From: Methylacidimicrobium sp. AP8 | GTDB lineage: Bacteria; Verrucomicrobiota; Verrucomicrobiia; Methylacidiphilales; Methylacidiphilaceae | Length of the DNA: 64,000 nucleotides | Direction: 5' to 3' | NCBI RefSeq assembly: GCF_903064525.1 | Contig: NZ_LR797830.1 | Coordinates: 1,116,001-1,180,000, forward strand | Shown: piece after piece, positions 9,597 to 19,743 of the stretch | Position numbering within the stretch: the stretch's first letter is position 1 | How the letters are laid out: each line of letters opens with the position of its first letter | Notes under the pieces: model-generated | The model's database searches: none | Told to the model about the DNA's origin: nothing | The model's input: only the letters and a program-made list of their open reading frames with translations | Position numbers and translations under genes: made by a program

Positions 9597-9914
9597 AAAC
9601 GCGCCGAGCTCTCCTTCCCACCAGGCAAGGTAGCGCCCTTCGACTCGCTCCGGAGAGAAGGCGACGATCTCCGGACATTCATACGAGTGCTGCCGGCGGA
9701 CGACGGTTTCCAGCTTCTCCCATTGCTCTTGGGCGCTCTTGACCAGCAAAAGAACCTCTGCGGCTTCCTCCCGCTTGCCTTGCCACCAATAGAACGAGCG
9801 AATCGCCGGCAAGAGGTTGACGCAGGAGGCCGCCCGAGCTTCCAGAAGGGCGCTCGCCAGCCGGGCTCCTTCCTCTTCGGAAGAAACGGTGATGAGGATG
9901 AGGAGCGGCTTCAC
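9582..9914 (-). CDS. cutA: Divalent-cation tolerance protein CutA
   Basis: Small cytoplasmic trimeric protein (110 residues) of uncertain biochemical role, historically linked to copper tolerance. Family features: a first strand ITVSSEEEGARLASALLEAR, the ASCVNLLPAIRSFYWWQGK core, and HSYECPEIVAF near the C-terminus. The start overlaps the mnmA stop by 4 bp (ATGA). Confidence 0.93.
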   Translation of the reverse strand: MKPLLILITVSSEEEGARLASALLEARAASCVNLLPAIRSFYWWQGKREEAAEVLLLVKSAQEQWEKLETVVRRQHSYECPEIVAFSPERVEGRYLAWWEGELGAFSLES

Positions 9915-11008
9915 GCAACGGCTCCCTGCGCGCTCCTTTCAATCCATCCTCCGCCCAGCAAGAGGTCGTCCGCGTAACAGACGGCAGCCTGTCCCGGCGC
10001 CAGTCCGGCTTGCGGGGTTTCAAAATCGATGCGTGCACGCCGGTCGGAAAGCAGGGTCAGCCGGGCGGGAGCCGCTGGGTAGTTGTATCGGACCTTAACG
10101 TCCACACGCACGGAGGAGGGCGGAATGGGCTGCTGCCAGTTGGTGTCAGAGAGAAAACAATGGGTCCGCTCGAGGGTTTCGCGAGGGCCGACGACCACCT
10201 GCCGCTTGCCGGCATCGATATCGACCACGTAGAGAGGCTTTCCTTGGCCCCCGGGCAGCCGCCGGCGCTGGCCGACGGTATACGACTCGATACCCTGGTG
10301 ACGGCCCAGCGGCTTTCCGGAGATATCGACGATCTCTCCGCAAGCCTCCTCCCGGGTGCCGATCCGTTCTGCCAGGAAGGCATCGTACCGGTGACCGGGA
10401 ACGAAGCAGATCCCCTGACTCTCTTCCTTATCCCAGACGGATAGCCCCGCTTCCCTCGCGATCCGGCGCACCTCCTCCTTGTGGTAGTCTCCCAGAGGGG
10501 TCAACATCCGATCGAGGGTGTGCGGCTGGAGACGAAAAAGGAAATAGGATTGGTCCTTACGCCGGTCTTTCGCCTTGAGAAGCCGAACCCGCCCCTGTCC
10601 GTCCCTTTCGATACGGGCATAGTGGCCTGTGGCGACATGTTCCGCGCCCCACGCTCTTGCTTTTTGCGGAAGCCGGCCGAATTTCATCTTCTCGTTGCAG
10701 AGCGCGCAAGGGTTAGGGGTGCGGCCACGGCGGTATTCCCGGATAAAGGGGGCGATCACTTCTTCTTCGAATGCCTCCGCTTCGTCGAGAACGAAGTGGG
10801 GAATTCCCAGCCGGTGGGCGACCATGCGCGCGTCAGTGATCGACTGCGGTCCGCAACACTTCTCCTGCGAGCGGGAGAGACAAGAGTCGGACCAGACCTT
10901 AAGGGTAACCCCGATCACTTCAAATCCTTGCTGCTGCAGAAGGTAGGCGGCCACGGAGGAATCCACTCCCCCGCTCATCCCCACGACGACGCGTTCTTTG
11001 GCGGACAC
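9911..11008 (-). CDS. mnmA: tRNA-specific 2-thiouridylase MnmA
   Basis: Thiolates U34 of Lys, Glu and Gln tRNAs. It has 365 residues. The PP-loop SGGVDSSVAA is at residues 10-19. The two catalytic cysteines sit in TPNPCALCN and in GICFVPG. DQSYFL and the tRNA-binding YTVGQRRR segment are present. It is followed directly by cutA. Sulfur would come from a cysteine desulfurase; the NifS-like protein at 44.6 kb looks unable to supply it. Confidence 0.96.
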   Translation of the reverse strand: MSAKERVVVGMSGGVDSSVAAYLLQQQGFEVIGVTLKVWSDSCLSRSQEKCCGPQSITDARMVAHRLGIPHFVLDEAEAFEEEVIAPFIREYRRGRTPNPCALCNEKMKFGRLPQKARAWGAEHVATGHYARIERDGQGRVRLLKAKDRRKDQSYFLFRLQPHTLDRMLTPLGDYHKEEVRRIAREAGLSVWDKEESQGICFVPGHRYDAFLAERIGTREEACGEIVDISGKPLGRHQGIESYTVGQRRRLPGGQGKPLYVVDIDAGKRQVVVGPRETLERTHCFLSDTNWQQPIPPSSVRVDVKVRYNYPAAPARLTLLSDRRARIDFETPQAGLAPGQAAVCYADDLLLGGGWIERSAQGAVA

Positions 11009-11059
11009 CTTGTCTTTCTCCTTGTCAGAACTCGGAAGAAGGCGCTGCCGGGTTCTCGG

Positions 11060-12328
11060 CTACGCCGCTTCGCGCTCTTGCCGCCGACGAAGAATGGGCG
11101 GACGCTTGCCTTCGACGACGGGACGGCTGATGATGACTTCCTCCATGTCGGTTCGGGAGGGAAGGTCGTACATCACCTCGAGCATGATCTTCTCAAGGGC
11201 GGCGCGAAGGCCGCGCGCTCCCATACCTTTGCGGATCGCCTCCTGGGCCAGCAGCCGCAAGGCATCCTTGGTGAAGGAGAGTTTCACCTGATCCATGGCA
11301 AGAAGCTTGGCATATTGCTTGACCAGAGCGTTCTTCGGTTCCGTCAGGATGCTGACGAGCTCATCCTCGGTCAAGGCATCCAGCCAGGCGAGGACCGGCA
11401 ACCGGCCCACAAACTCCGGGATCATCCCGTACTGGACAAGGTCCTCGGGCTCAATCTCCGCGGGAGCCGTCGGGTCGGTCTCGCTCTGGCTATGAGCCGC
11501 AAAACCCAGGCGTCGCTGACTGCGCCGACGGGCGACAATCTTGTCGAGGCCGACAAACGCGCCTCCGCAAATGAAGAGGATATGTTGCGTATTTAGGCGG
11601 ATGCACTCTTGGTGCGGATGTTTTCGTCCACCCTGGGGAGGCACGTGGCTGACCGTCCCCTCGAGCATTTTGAGCAGGGCCTGCTGCACTCCCTCCCCGG
11701 ACACGTCCCGTGTGATCGACGGGCTGTCGGTCTTTCTCGCAATCTTGTCGATCTCGTCGATATAGACGATGCCGATCTCGGCCCGCTTCACGTCGAAATT
11801 GGCGTTCTGGAGCAACCGGAGAAGGATGTTTTCGACATCATCACCGACGTACCCGGCCTCCGTGAGAGAAGTGGCATCCGCGAGACAAAATGGAACGTCG
11901 AGCATCCGGGCCAGGGTGCGCGCCAGCAATGTCTTGCCCGAGCCGGTCGGCCCGATAAGCAGGATGTTGCTCTTTTCCAGTTCGACGTCCGGATGCTTGT
12001 CCAAGCGGCTCGCCAGACCGGCCGGGGAGCCAGCGCCCTGGGCCAGTACGCGCTTGTAATGATTGTGGACCGCGACCGACAGCACCTTCTTTGTCCGCTC
12101 TTGCCCGATCACGTATTGATCGAGAAATCGGTGGATTTCGCTCGGCTTGGGGATCATCGCCGCGCCAGCGGCCGGAGCTTCCCCTTTTTCTTCCCGATCG
12201 AGGATGTCCTTGCAGACGTTGATGCAGCTATCGCAGATGTAGACGCCCGGGCCCGAGATCAGCTTGCGAACCTCCGCATGGCTCCTCCCGCAGAAGGAGC
12301 ACATGGTCAGTTGCACGGGACGGGCCAT
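11060..12328 (-). CDS. clpX: ATP-dependent Clp protease ATP-binding subunit ClpX
   Basis: AAA+ unfoldase that feeds substrates to ClpP, 422 residues. The N-terminal zinc-binding domain has CSFC and CDSC pairs (about residues 10-36). Walker A is GPTGSGKT, Walker [19 protein letters not shown] is the sensor-2 region. [10 protein letters not shown]-type pore/linker segment and an IGF-loop region follow as expected. It lies 14 bp after clpP in the order tig-clpP-clpX. Confidence 0.97.
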   Translation of the reverse strand: MARPVQLTMCSFCGRSHAEVRKLISGPGVYICDSCINVCKDILDREEKGEAPAAGAAMIPKPSEIHRFLDQYVIGQERTKKVLSVAVHNHYKRVLAQGAGSPAGLASRLDKHPDVELEKSNILLIGPTGSGKTLLARTLARMLDVPFCLADATSLTEAGYVGDDVENILLRLLQNANFDVKRAEIGIVYIDEIDKIARKTDSPSITRDVSGEGVQQALLKMLEGTVSHVPPQGGRKHPHQECIRLNTQHILFICGGAFVGLDKIVARRRSQRRLGFAAHSQSETDPTAPAEIEPEDLVQYGMIPEFVGRLPVLAWLDALTEDELVSILTEPKNALVKQYAKLLAMDQVKLSFTKDALRLLAQEAIRKGMGARGLRAALEKIMLEVMYDLPSRTDMEEVIISRPVVEGKRPPILRRRQEREAA

Positions 12329-12342
12329 GGCACTCCGGTCTC

Positions 12343-12981
12343 CTATGCGATCGTCGGCTCCGGCACCTGCGGGACGGTGACCTTAGTCTTCACGACTTCA
12401 TCGACGATGCCATAGGCCTTTGCTTGCTCGGCCGACATGAAGAAATCCCGATCGGTGTCCTTTTCCAGTCTTTCGAGCGGTTGGCCGGTGTGCATCGCCA
12501 GAATTTGGTTGAGCTGCCGCTTGGTGCGCAGGATTTCCTTGGCCTGGATGCTGATATCCGAAGCTTGCCCTTGAGCCCCTCCCAGAGGTTGATGAATCAT
12601 GATCCGAGCATTGGGCAGCGCGAACCGTTTGCCCTTGGTTCCGGCCGCGAGAAGAACAGCGGCCATGCTCGCCGCCTGCCCGATGCAATAGGTCGCTACG
12701 TCGCAGCTGATGAACTGCAGAGTGTCGTAGATCGCCATGCCCGCCGTGACATAGCCACCGGGCGAGTGGATGTAGATGCTCACGTCCTTCTTGGGATCTT
12801 CCATCTGGAGGAAGAGCAGCTGCGCGATGACGACGTTGGCAATCATGTCGTCGATCGCCACGCCAAGAAAGATAATACGATCCTTGAGGAGGCGGGAATA
12901 GACGTCGTACCGCCGTTCTTCCCGGCCGATCTGCTCAATGACGGACGGAATGATCTGTGCTCTCAAGCCATGGTCTGTCAT
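12343..12981 (-). CDS. clpP: ATP-dependent Clp protease proteolytic subunit ClpP
   Basis: Serine protease chamber subunit, 212 residues. The catalytic Ser is in QAASMAA, the His in MIHQPLGG and the Asp in the [11 protein letters not shown] segment. [13 protein letters not shown] is the conserved oligomer/substrate strand. An N-terminal propeptide of roughly 15 residues precedes the conserved IIFLG start of the fold. The start overlaps the tig stop by 4 bp (ATGA). Confidence 0.97.
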   Translation of the reverse strand: MTDHGLRAQIIPSVIEQIGREERRYDVYSRLLKDRIIFLGVAIDDMIANVVIAQLLFLQMEDPKKDVSIYIHSPGGYVTAGMAIYDTLQFISCDVATYCIGQAASMAAVLLAAGTKGKRFALPNARIMIHQPLGGAQGQASDISIQAKEILRTKRQLNQILAMHTGQPLERLEKDTDRDFFMSAEQAKAYGIVDEVVKTKVTVPQVPEPTIA

Positions 12982-14279
12982 ACGGTAGCAACCTTCGCTC
13001 TTTCGATGAGGAAGTCGATTACTTTCTCTGTCAATATCTGCCTTTTGAGTGCCTCCAGGTTTTCCCGGGAAATCCGTTGGATGAACTGTCGGGGAGGAAG
13101 CTTCTGCCGATGCGCGAGAGAAGCGATCGCGCCGGAAAGCTCTTCGTCTGTCACCGTCAGTGATTCATTCCGCGCGATCCGCTCAATGAGGAAACGCAGC
13201 TTCACCCGCTGGGCGGCCAGCCTGCGCGCATTCGCGAAGATTTCCTTCGTCTTCTGCTGAACCACGGACAGAGGAATGCCGCGTTCCTGATTCTCGGCGA
13301 CGATTTCCCGAACGGCGCTTGCCGTCTCCTCTTCCACCAGCGATTCCGGGAGCGGGAATTCGACCGAGCCGAGGAGAGCGTTTACGATGTGGTTGGCTTG
13401 CTCCCGGCGTGCGGCCCGCTTCTTTTCGGTTTCCACCGCGGTTTGCAGCAGCGAGAGGAGTCCCGACTCGTCGGTTCCGGCGATCTCCTTGGCCAGTTCG
13501 TCCGAAAGCGGAGGGACGTGGCGCTCCTTGATCGCCAAGAGGGTGATGGAGTAATCGACTCTCTTGCCGCGGAGCGGTTCAAAAAACCAATCCTCCGGAA
13601 AGGATAGGGACAGCGAGCGGGTTTGCCCGATTTCCATCCCGAGGATGCCCTCCGCGAAGCCCGGAACGAAGATTCCCGGCTTGACCAACAGCCACTGATC
13701 CTCGGCGCGGCCGAGGATTCCCGCCGCCGGAAAAAGTGTAGACAGCGGCTGACCGTCTAGAGTTGCTTCGTACCGAAGCACCGCATAATCGCCTTCCGCC
13801 AGCGGGCGGTTCGGAGCATCGGCGAACGTAGCACGGGTTTCCAGGAGCTTGCCGAGAGCTTGATCAACTTCCTCCTTGCTTACCATCAACTCCAATTTCG
13901 GGATAACCATCGACGAATATTCGGGCAGGGAAAAGGTAGGAGCGCAGTCGACCATGGCCGCGAAAGAAAAGGAAAGCCCGGGGAGGTAACGGACATCTTC
14001 GGTTCCCAGCCCGCGGACCACGTTGAGCTGCTGCTTCTGTACGGCTTCTTGAAAGCCCTGGCTAATCAGCGTTTTCTGCAGCTCGTCATCGATACGTTTT
14101 TGGAACTGCTTTTCCACCAGGGGCACCGGCGCTTTCCCCGGCCGGAACCCCGGCAGCCGGGCCGCTTGCGAAAAACGTTCCACGACTTTCTTGCGGATCT
14201 GCGCGACTTGGTCTGCGGAAACCTCGATCCGAAGTCGTTTCCGGCAAGAACCGAGCTCCTCGGTTTGGACAGTCACCAT
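12978..14279 (-). CDS. tig: Trigger factor
   Basis: Ribosome-associated chaperone and peptidyl-prolyl isomerase, 433 residues. The ribosome-binding signature [12 protein letters not shown] is at about residue 44. The central FKBP-like domain follows ([14 protein letters not shown] to [10 protein letters not shown]). The C-terminal part is helical. First gene of the tig-clpP-clpX operon. Confidence 0.95.
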   Translation of the reverse strand: MVTVQTEELGSCRKRLRIEVSADQVAQIRKKVVERFSQAARLPGFRPGKAPVPLVEKQFQKRIDDELQKTLISQGFQEAVQKQQLNVVRGLGTEDVRYLPGLSFSFAAMVDCAPTFSLPEYSSMVIPKLELMVSKEEVDQALGKLLETRATFADAPNRPLAEGDYAVLRYEATLDGQPLSTLFPAAGILGRAEDQWLLVKPGIFVPGFAEGILGMEIGQTRSLSLSFPEDWFFEPLRGKRVDYSITLLAIKERHVPPLSDELAKEIAGTDESGLLSLLQTAVETEKKRAARREQANHIVNALLGSVEFPLPESLVEEETASAVREIVAENQERGIPLSVVQQKTKEIFANARRLAAQRVKLRFLIERIARNESLTVTDEELSGAIASLAHRQKLPPRQFIQRISRENLEALKRQILTEKVIDFLIERAKVATV

Positions 14280-14328
14280 GGGTTATTTCTCGTAAAAACT
14301 CCCAAACTAAGCTCCGATTTCCCCGGAA

Positions 14329-15273
14329 TCAAGCGTGCGATGCCGCAGCGGCCGAGGAGAGATATCTTTCCGCGTCCAGAGCGGCCATGCAGCCCATGCC
14401 CGCCGCCGTCACGGCTTGCCGGTAGGTGAAATCCACGCAATCGCCCGCCGCGAATACCCCGCGCTGGTCGGTGTGGGCTCCCTGGCGAACCCGAATATAC
14501 CCGCGCTCGTCGAGATCGACCTGGCCGCGAAAGGGCTCCGTGCTCGGTTGATGACCGATGGCTACGAAAAGTCCCGCGCAGGAGAGGATTCTCGTCTTGC
14601 CCGTTGGGAGCTCGCAGAGGGCCAGCCCCGTCAGCTTGCCCTCATTGCGGCCCAACACCTCGGTTACCACCGTGTTCCAGATAGGTCGGATCTTGGCATT
14701 GCCGAGCACCCGCGCGGCCATGATCGGTGAGGCGCGCAACTGATCGCGTCGATGAATGAGGTACACTTCCGACGCGAAGCGAGTCAAATAGAGGGCTTCC
14801 TCGCAGGCGGTATCGCCCCCGCCCACGACCGCCAAGGGCCGATTGCGAAAGAGAGGAAGCGCACCGTCACAGGTCGCGCAATAGCTGACTCCGCGCGTCT
14901 CGAGCTCCCTTTCGCCCGGCGCATCCAGATGTCTTGGGCGAGCGCCTACGGCCAGAATCACGGCCTTCGCCTCCAGCACTCCGTCTTCGAGAAAGATCCG
15001 CTTGGGAGTACCGCGAAGCTCGGTCCGAGTGACCACCGCCATCGAGAGGACACGCGCCCCGAAACGCTTCGCCTGTTCTTCCATAGCCGCCATTAGGTCG
15101 GGCCCCTGGATCCCGTTGGGAAAACCGGGGAAATTTTCCACCAGCGTCGTCGTCATCAACAGGCCTCCCGGCAAGGTGCCTGTGATTACGAGCGGACGGA
15201 GGTTGGCGCGCGCGGCGTAGATGGCCGCGGTCCAGCCGGCGCAACCGGAACCAACGATGATGAGTTCTTCCAT
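14329..15273 (-). CDS. trxB: Thioredoxin reductase
   Basis: FAD/NADPH enzyme that reduces thioredoxin, 314 residues. The start at 15273 puts the FAD Rossmann motif IIVGSGCAGWTAA at residue 4; a longer in-frame ORF exists but adds unconserved sequence. The redox CATCDG is intact, VVGGGDTACEEA is the NADPH-site motif, and FAAGDCVDFTYRQ is the C-terminal FAD contact. It may support the methionine sulfoxide reductase and other thioredoxin-dependent enzymes here. Confidence 0.95.
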   Translation of the reverse strand: MEELIIVGSGCAGWTAAIYAARANLRPLVITGTLPGGLLMTTTLVENFPGFPNGIQGPDLMAAMEEQAKRFGARVLSMAVVTRTELRGTPKRIFLEDGVLEAKAVILAVGARPRHLDAPGERELETRGVSYCATCDGALPLFRNRPLAVVGGGDTACEEALYLTRFASEVYLIHRRDQLRASPIMAARVLGNAKIRPIWNTVVTEVLGRNEGKLTGLALCELPTGKTRILSCAGLFVAIGHQPSTEPFRGQVDLDERGYIRVRQGAHTDQRGVFAAGDCVDFTYRQAVTAAGMGCMAALDAERYLSSAAAASHA

Positions 15274-15703
15274 AAAAAGCCGATATAATCGGTGAACGAA
15301 GCGAGGCGCAAGCCTTGGAGCGGGTTTGCCGAAGGAGAGCGGGTTCCTCGGCCGGGCCGAAGCAGACAGCGGGGAAACCAAGGCCCGATCTCCCGCTGGC
15401 GGATTGAGCCCGTTCACCCGATTCCTCGCCCACCATTTGCTCCCTGGCGATTGGCTGCGTCTTTGACCGGCAGAGAAGAGGTTGACGAGCCGATGGCCGG
15501 CGGGCTAATTACGGTAATGCCAGCTCGGAACTGCCTTTAGGAAGCTGGCTCCCACGCGTTTCGGTTGCGTTTGCGGTTTCGGCCGCCGGCGCAAAGCGTT
15601 TGGCATCGTCTTTTCGAGGGCCTGCTACCGAACAAGGCTGCGGAGGAGCACTCCTGAACAGAGGAACAGTCCTAACACCCCGGGCCCGGAACGGATCTGT
15701 TTT
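15274..15703. other. 430-bp intergenic region between divergent trxB and the 15704 gene
   Basis: No convincing gene. Short overlapping ORFs here show no recognisable family and no ribosome site. It should contain the divergent promoters for trxB and the unknown-sucCD operon. I saw no strong hairpin or RNA motif; a GAGGAACAGTCC stretch near 15661 only superficially recalls RNase P RNA. Confidence 0.5.
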
Positions 15704-17023
15704 TTGAACGCTCTCGATCGATTGTCGTTGTTACGGAGGGGAATGCCCGAATCGGGCCTGCTGGCCGAAAAGGAATGGCGGGTCAGCGACACCTCCTTTC
15801 CCCTAAGCGAGCGGCACGTCGCAATATTAGAACGGCTCGGTCCGGTCCTGCAGCACTTCGTGCAGGGGTGTAATCTCCTCTATCGGTGGAGCGTGCAAGG
15901 AAGAGCACCGGCCTGGATCGCCGAGCTGCTCGACCGCGGCAAGCCCAAAGATCTGATTTCCCTATCGCGGCACGCCGCCTTGGCGAATCAGGTTCCCCGG
16001 CTGATCCGGCCCGATCTCCTCTGGACCGATTCGGGTTTTGCGCTCTGCGAGCTCGACAACGTACCGGGCGGCATCGGGGTGACCGCTTGGTTGCAGGAAC
16101 GCTTCGCCCACTGGGATGCAAAGCTTCTCGGGGGAACAGACGGAATGCGGAAGGGCTTCTCCCGTATCTTTCCCGCCGGGGACGTCGTGATCTCCGAGGA
16201 AGCCTCTTCCTACCGGCCGGAAATGGAGTACCTAGTCGGACCGGACCGGATCCGTCGGGCGGAAGATTATCGATGCGGCGACCCGGCGATCTACCGCTTT
16301 TTCGAGTGCTTTGATTGGGAAAAGCTTCCCACGATCCGGGCGAGCTTCGTTCCCGATCGGACCGTAATGACGCCGCCGCTGAAGCCCTACTTGGAAGAGA
16401 AGCTTTGGCTCGCGCTCTTTTGGCTTCGACCGCTGCGGGACTTTTGGCGGCGTCAGCTCACCGAAAAAGGTTTTCGATTCCTGCGGGAGCTCATCCCCCA
16501 GAGCTGGATTCTGGATCCGACCCCTCTTCCTCCGCAAGCGGTCTATCCGGGATTGGAGATCAACGATTGGCGGGAGCTCGGTCATTTCAGCCAGACGGAG
16601 CGGGATCTGGTGCTCAAGATTTCCGGCTTTTCTCCTCTGGCCTGGGGCTCGCGAGGCGTCTTTGTGGGCTCGGACTTGGCACAAGCCGAGTGGCAGAAGC
16701 GGATCGAGCAGGCCCTCGAAGATTTCGAGACTCATCCCTGGGTTTTGCAGCGGTTTGTCAAGGGTTCGCTCGCCGAGCACCCTTTTTTCACTGCGGACGG
16801 GGCAAAAGAACGAATGACCGGCCGTGTACGGATTTCCCCCTACTATTTCGTCTTGGACGGCAAAGCCGAGCTTTGCGGGGTTTTGGCGACCATTTGCCCT
16901 GCGGACAAGAAGCTGGTGCATGGCATGCGTGACGCGATCCTCGTTCCGGCTTCGCGGGCGACGGAGGTGCAGGAACCCCATGGTGGAGACGGGCGCGAAC
17001 GGAGGTTCGACCGGGCGCTATGA
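15704..17023 (+). CDS. Unknown 439-residue protein, possibly circularly permuted ATP-grasp-like
   Basis: I do not recognise a named gene. The protein is soluble and Trp/Arg-rich, with no signal peptide. The segment PDLLWTDSGFALCELDNVPGG (about residues 104-124) resembles the Asp/Glu-rich strand of permuted ATP-grasp ligases, where an acidic-Asn-x-x-PxG motif binds Mg-ATP. RFVKGSLAEHPFF and GRVRISPYYFVLDGK near the C-terminus could be further nucleotide-site strands. Its stop overlaps the sucC start by 4 bp, so it is coupled to succinyl-CoA synthetase genes; whether it works with them is unknown. Confidence 0.65.
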   Translation: MNALDRLSLLRRGMPESGLLAEKEWRVSDTSFPLSERHVAILERLGPVLQHFVQGCNLLYRWSVQGRAPAWIAELLDRGKPKDLISLSRHAALANQVPRLIRPDLLWTDSGFALCELDNVPGGIGVTAWLQERFAHWDAKLLGGTDGMRKGFSRIFPAGDVVISEEASSYRPEMEYLVGPDRIRRAEDYRCGDPAIYRFFECFDWEKLPTIRASFVPDRTVMTPPLKPYLEEKLWLALFWLRPLRDFWRRQLTEKGFRFLRELIPQSWILDPTPLPPQAVYPGLEINDWRELGHFSQTERDLVLKISGFSPLAWGSRGVFVGSDLAQAEWQKRIEQALEDFETHPWVLQRFVKGSLAEHPFFTADGAKERMTGRVRISPYYFVLDGKAELCGVLATICPADKKLVHGMRDAILVPASRATEVQEPHGGDGRERRFDRAL

Positions 17024-18210
17024 ACGTCTACGAGTATCAAGCGAGGGATCTCCTTGCTCGTTATGGCTTACCGATTCCCGCCGGCGCGGTCGCATCGAGT
17101 CCCCAGCAAGCCCGCGATATTGCGGAGCGGTTGACCGGTCGACCCTTGGTTGTCAAAGCGCAGATTCTGGCCGGGGGAAGGGGGAGGGGACGCTTTGTAA
17201 GCGGTTTTGCCGGAGGAGTCCGCCTTTGCAAGAATCCCGCGGAAGTGGAATCGGTTGCGCAGGCGATGCTCGGGGGAGTCTTGGTCACCGCCCAGACCGG
17301 GCCGGAGGGCCGACCGGTGAACAAGCTGCTGGTTGCCGAGGCGCCGCGGATCAGCCGAGAGCTTTACCTGGCGATTCTCATCGACCGCGAACACCGTTGC
17401 CCTCTGCTGATCGGGAGTTCTCGAGGAGGGGTGGACATTGAAGAGGTTGCGCAAAAGGAGCCCGATGCCATTCAACGGCTACGGATCGACTTCCTATCTG
17501 GGCTCTGGCCCTATCAGGCGCGCGAGCTCGCCGGGCGGATGGGCTTGCATGGCTCCCTGCGGAATCAGGTGGTGGATGTGGCGGTTCGGCTCTACCGGTT
17601 CTTTTGCGATTGCGACGCGAGCCTGGTCGAAATTAATCCGCTTGCCATCGTCGAGAACGAAAGGATCGCCGTGATCGACGCAAAGGTCGGATTCGATGAG
17701 AACGCTCTCTTTCGCCATCCGGAAATCGCCTCTTACCAGGACGAGGTCCTCGAAGACCCGCGAGAGGCGGCGGCCGCGAAAGCCAGACTCAATTATGTCG
17801 GTCTCTCCGGAAATATCGGCTGTCTGGTCAACGGGGCCGGCCTTGCGATGGCCACGATGGATATACTCCACCGTTACGGCGGAGAACCGGCCAACTTCCT
17901 GGATGTCGGTGGGGGTGCCGACTTGGAGCGGGTTACCCGGGCGTTCGACATCCTGCTAGGGGACCCCAAGGTGCGGTCGGTTTTTGTTCACATCTTCGGC
18001 GGCATCCTCCGTTGCGACCTGATCGCGCGCGGCATGGTGGAGGCGATTTCCCGTCTGCAACCCAAGGTGCCGATCATCGTTCGACTCCAGGGCACGAATT
18101 TCGAAGAGGGCAAGGAGATCCTGGAGCAGTCGGGACTACCCATCCGGACCTCCGACGATCTGGCCGAGGCGGCCCGAAAAGCGGTAGAGGCGGCCAGGGA
18201 GGCCGGGTAG
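17020..18210 (+). CDS. sucC: Succinyl-CoA synthetase (ADP-forming) beta subunit
   Basis: Nucleotide-grasp subunit of the TCA-cycle enzyme, 396 residues. The opening MNVYEYQARDLLARYGLPIP is typical. KAQILAGGRGRGRFVSG is the ATP-grasp lysine loop, LVEINPLAIVE the metal-binding strand, and NGAGLAMATMD and GGADLERV are the CoA-ligase-domain loops. Malate thiokinase subunits are close homologues and cannot be fully excluded, but length and motifs fit SucC. sucD follows with no gap. Confidence 0.93.
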   Translation: MNVYEYQARDLLARYGLPIPAGAVASSPQQARDIAERLTGRPLVVKAQILAGGRGRGRFVSGFAGGVRLCKNPAEVESVAQAMLGGVLVTAQTGPEGRPVNKLLVAEAPRISRELYLAILIDREHRCPLLIGSSRGGVDIEEVAQKEPDAIQRLRIDFLSGLWPYQARELAGRMGLHGSLRNQVVDVAVRLYRFFCDCDASLVEINPLAIVENERIAVIDAKVGFDENALFRHPEIASYQDEVLEDPREAAAAKARLNYVGLSGNIGCLVNGAGLAMATMDILHRYGGEPANFLDVGGGADLERVTRAFDILLGDPKVRSVFVHIFGGILRCDLIARGMVEAISRLQPKVPIIVRLQGTNFEEGKEILEQSGLPIRTSDDLAEAARKAVEAAREAG

Positions 18211-19083
18211 ATGTCGATCCTCGCCGACCGTTCCTCTCGGGTCGTGGTGCAGGGCATCACCGGGAAGGCGGGATCTTTTCATGCGCGAGCCTGTCTCGAT
18301 TACGGGACGAAGATCGTGGCAGGGGTGACGCCCGGACGTGGGGGGCAGAAGTTCGATGGGCGGGTGCCCATCTTCGATTCGGTGGCCGAAGCAAAGGAAG
18401 CCACAGGGTGCAATGCGAGCTTGATCTTCGTTCCTGCGGCCGCCGCCCCCGATGCCCTCGTTGAGGCCGCCGCTTCCGACATCGAATTGATCGTTTGCAT
18501 CACCGAGGGGATTCCGACTCTCGATATGGTGCGGGTCCTGGCCTGCTTGGAACGAAGGAACACGCGCCTGATCGGCCCCAACTGCCCGGGGGTGATCACA
18601 CCGGGTGAGTGCAAAATCGGAATCATGCCGGGGTATATTCACAAACCGGGGCCAGTCGGTATCGTCTCCCGCAGCGGGACACTCACCTACGAGGCGGTCT
18701 GGCAGCTCTCGCAGAAAGGCATCGGCCAGAGCAGTTGCGTGGGAATCGGGGGTGATCCCGTCCATGGGCTCAGCCTCAGGAGCGTCGTCGAGATGTTCGA
18801 TGCGGATCCGGCGACGGAGGCGATCTTGATCATCGGGGAGATCGGAGGGGTCGAGGAACAGGAAGCCGCCGCCTTTTGGAAGACTTCTTCCCGTAAGCCG
18901 ATCGCGGCTTTCCTAGCCGGCGCCACGGCACCACCCGGGAGGCGCATGGGGCATGCGGGGGCGGTCATTACGGGGGCCGCCGGCACGGTGAAGGCGAAAA
19001 TCGAAGCCTTCGAAGCGGCAGGGATTCCCGTTATCCTTTCTCCCGCCGAGATCGGAAGCGGAATGGCCAGAGCCATGCGGTGA
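18211..19083 (+). CDS. sucD: Succinyl-CoA synthetase alpha subunit
   Basis: CoA-binding and phospho-His subunit, 290 residues. [15 protein letters not shown] is the CoA-domain motif, [20 protein letters not shown] is the conserved central run, and [10 protein letters not shown] the phosphate loop. [11 protein letters not shown] holds the His that is phosphorylated. Immediately downstream of sucC. Confidence 0.95.
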   Translation: MSILADRSSRVVVQGITGKAGSFHARACLDYGTKIVAGVTPGRGGQKFDGRVPIFDSVAEAKEATGCNASLIFVPAAAAPDALVEAAASDIELIVCITEGIPTLDMVRVLACLERRNTRLIGPNCPGVITPGECKIGIMPGYIHKPGPVGIVSRSGTLTYEAVWQLSQKGIGQSSCVGIGGDPVHGLSLRSVVEMFDADPATEAILIIGEIGGVEEQEAAAFWKTSSRKPIAAFLAGATAPPGRRMGHAGAVITGAAGTVKAKIEAFEAAGIPVILSPAEIGSGMARAMR

Positions 19084-19116
19084 GCCGCCGGTCGCGCGCC
19101 GCCGGGTCGTTTTGCT

Positions 19117-19743
19117 TCAGACGACCATGCGGATCTCGCGAATCGGAGTGCCCAGGGCTTCGGAAAGGAACGAGCAGAGATCCGGACGTCGGCGCAGCGA
19201 AAACGCAAGCGACGCATTAAGCGACCGGATGATGGCGCGGCAGGATTCTCTGTCGATGCGAACGAGCTGGGATTCCGCGGCGATGCGCGGGCCGACGGCC
19301 TTTTGCCAAACCTGATCCAGCCAGGGACGACTGTTCAGCCGTCGTCGTTCGATGCGGGTGAGCAGTCGCTGAACAAGCGCGCGTCGATAGAGGCGGGCTC
19401 TCCATTTCGCCGGCTTCCGGCCGGAAGCGGTTAATTCCGAGGAACCCTCTTCCCGCAGAACCGCGTCGTAGGCCGCGAATCGCAGTCGCTCCCGGAAGTA
19501 GGTGGTTAGAAAGGTCGCCGAAAAGAGAGACGGGTTGTCGCGAATGGGAAAGAGCCGGGAAGCGATCAACCGGTTGAGGATCGCTTCATAGCGATCCTGT
19601 CCGACGAGAACGCGCGGGTATTCGGGAATTTCCCCTCCGATCGCGACCGCCTTGTCTGGAGATTCGGCGTCCAGCCGGAGCGGGGCTTTCCCCAATCCCA
19701 GCGAACGGTAGGTCGCGTCAGCGTCTTCAGTGCTGAGATTCAT
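19117..19743 (-). CDS. DUF721/DciA-like protein with an extra N-terminal region
   Basis: 208 residues from the ATG at 19743, which overlaps the sufE stop (ATGA). The C-terminal 75 residues have a DUF721 pattern: WLDQVWQKAVGPRIAAES, then a hydrophobic strand, a helix and a final strand ending REIRMV. DciA-type DUF721 proteins help load the replicative helicase, but many members are uncharacterised. The first 125 residues are Arg-rich and unfamiliar. A longer in-frame ORF extends upstream into sufE in another frame and is probably not used. Confidence 0.6.
   Translation of the reverse strand: MNLSTEDADATYRSLGLGKAPLRLDAESPDKAVAIGGEIPEYPRVLVGQDRYEAILNRLIASRLFPIRDNPSLFSATFLTTYFRERLRFAAYDAVLREEGSSELTASGRKPAKWRARLYRRALVQRLLTRIERRRLNSRPWLDQVWQKAVGPRIAAESQLVRIDRESCRAIIRSLNASLAFSLRRRPDLCSFLSEALGTPIREIRMVV

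Noticed and set aside
15655-15690. GAGGAACAGTCC as part of RNase P RNA
   Set aside because: No conserved 3' partner or pairing was found around it.
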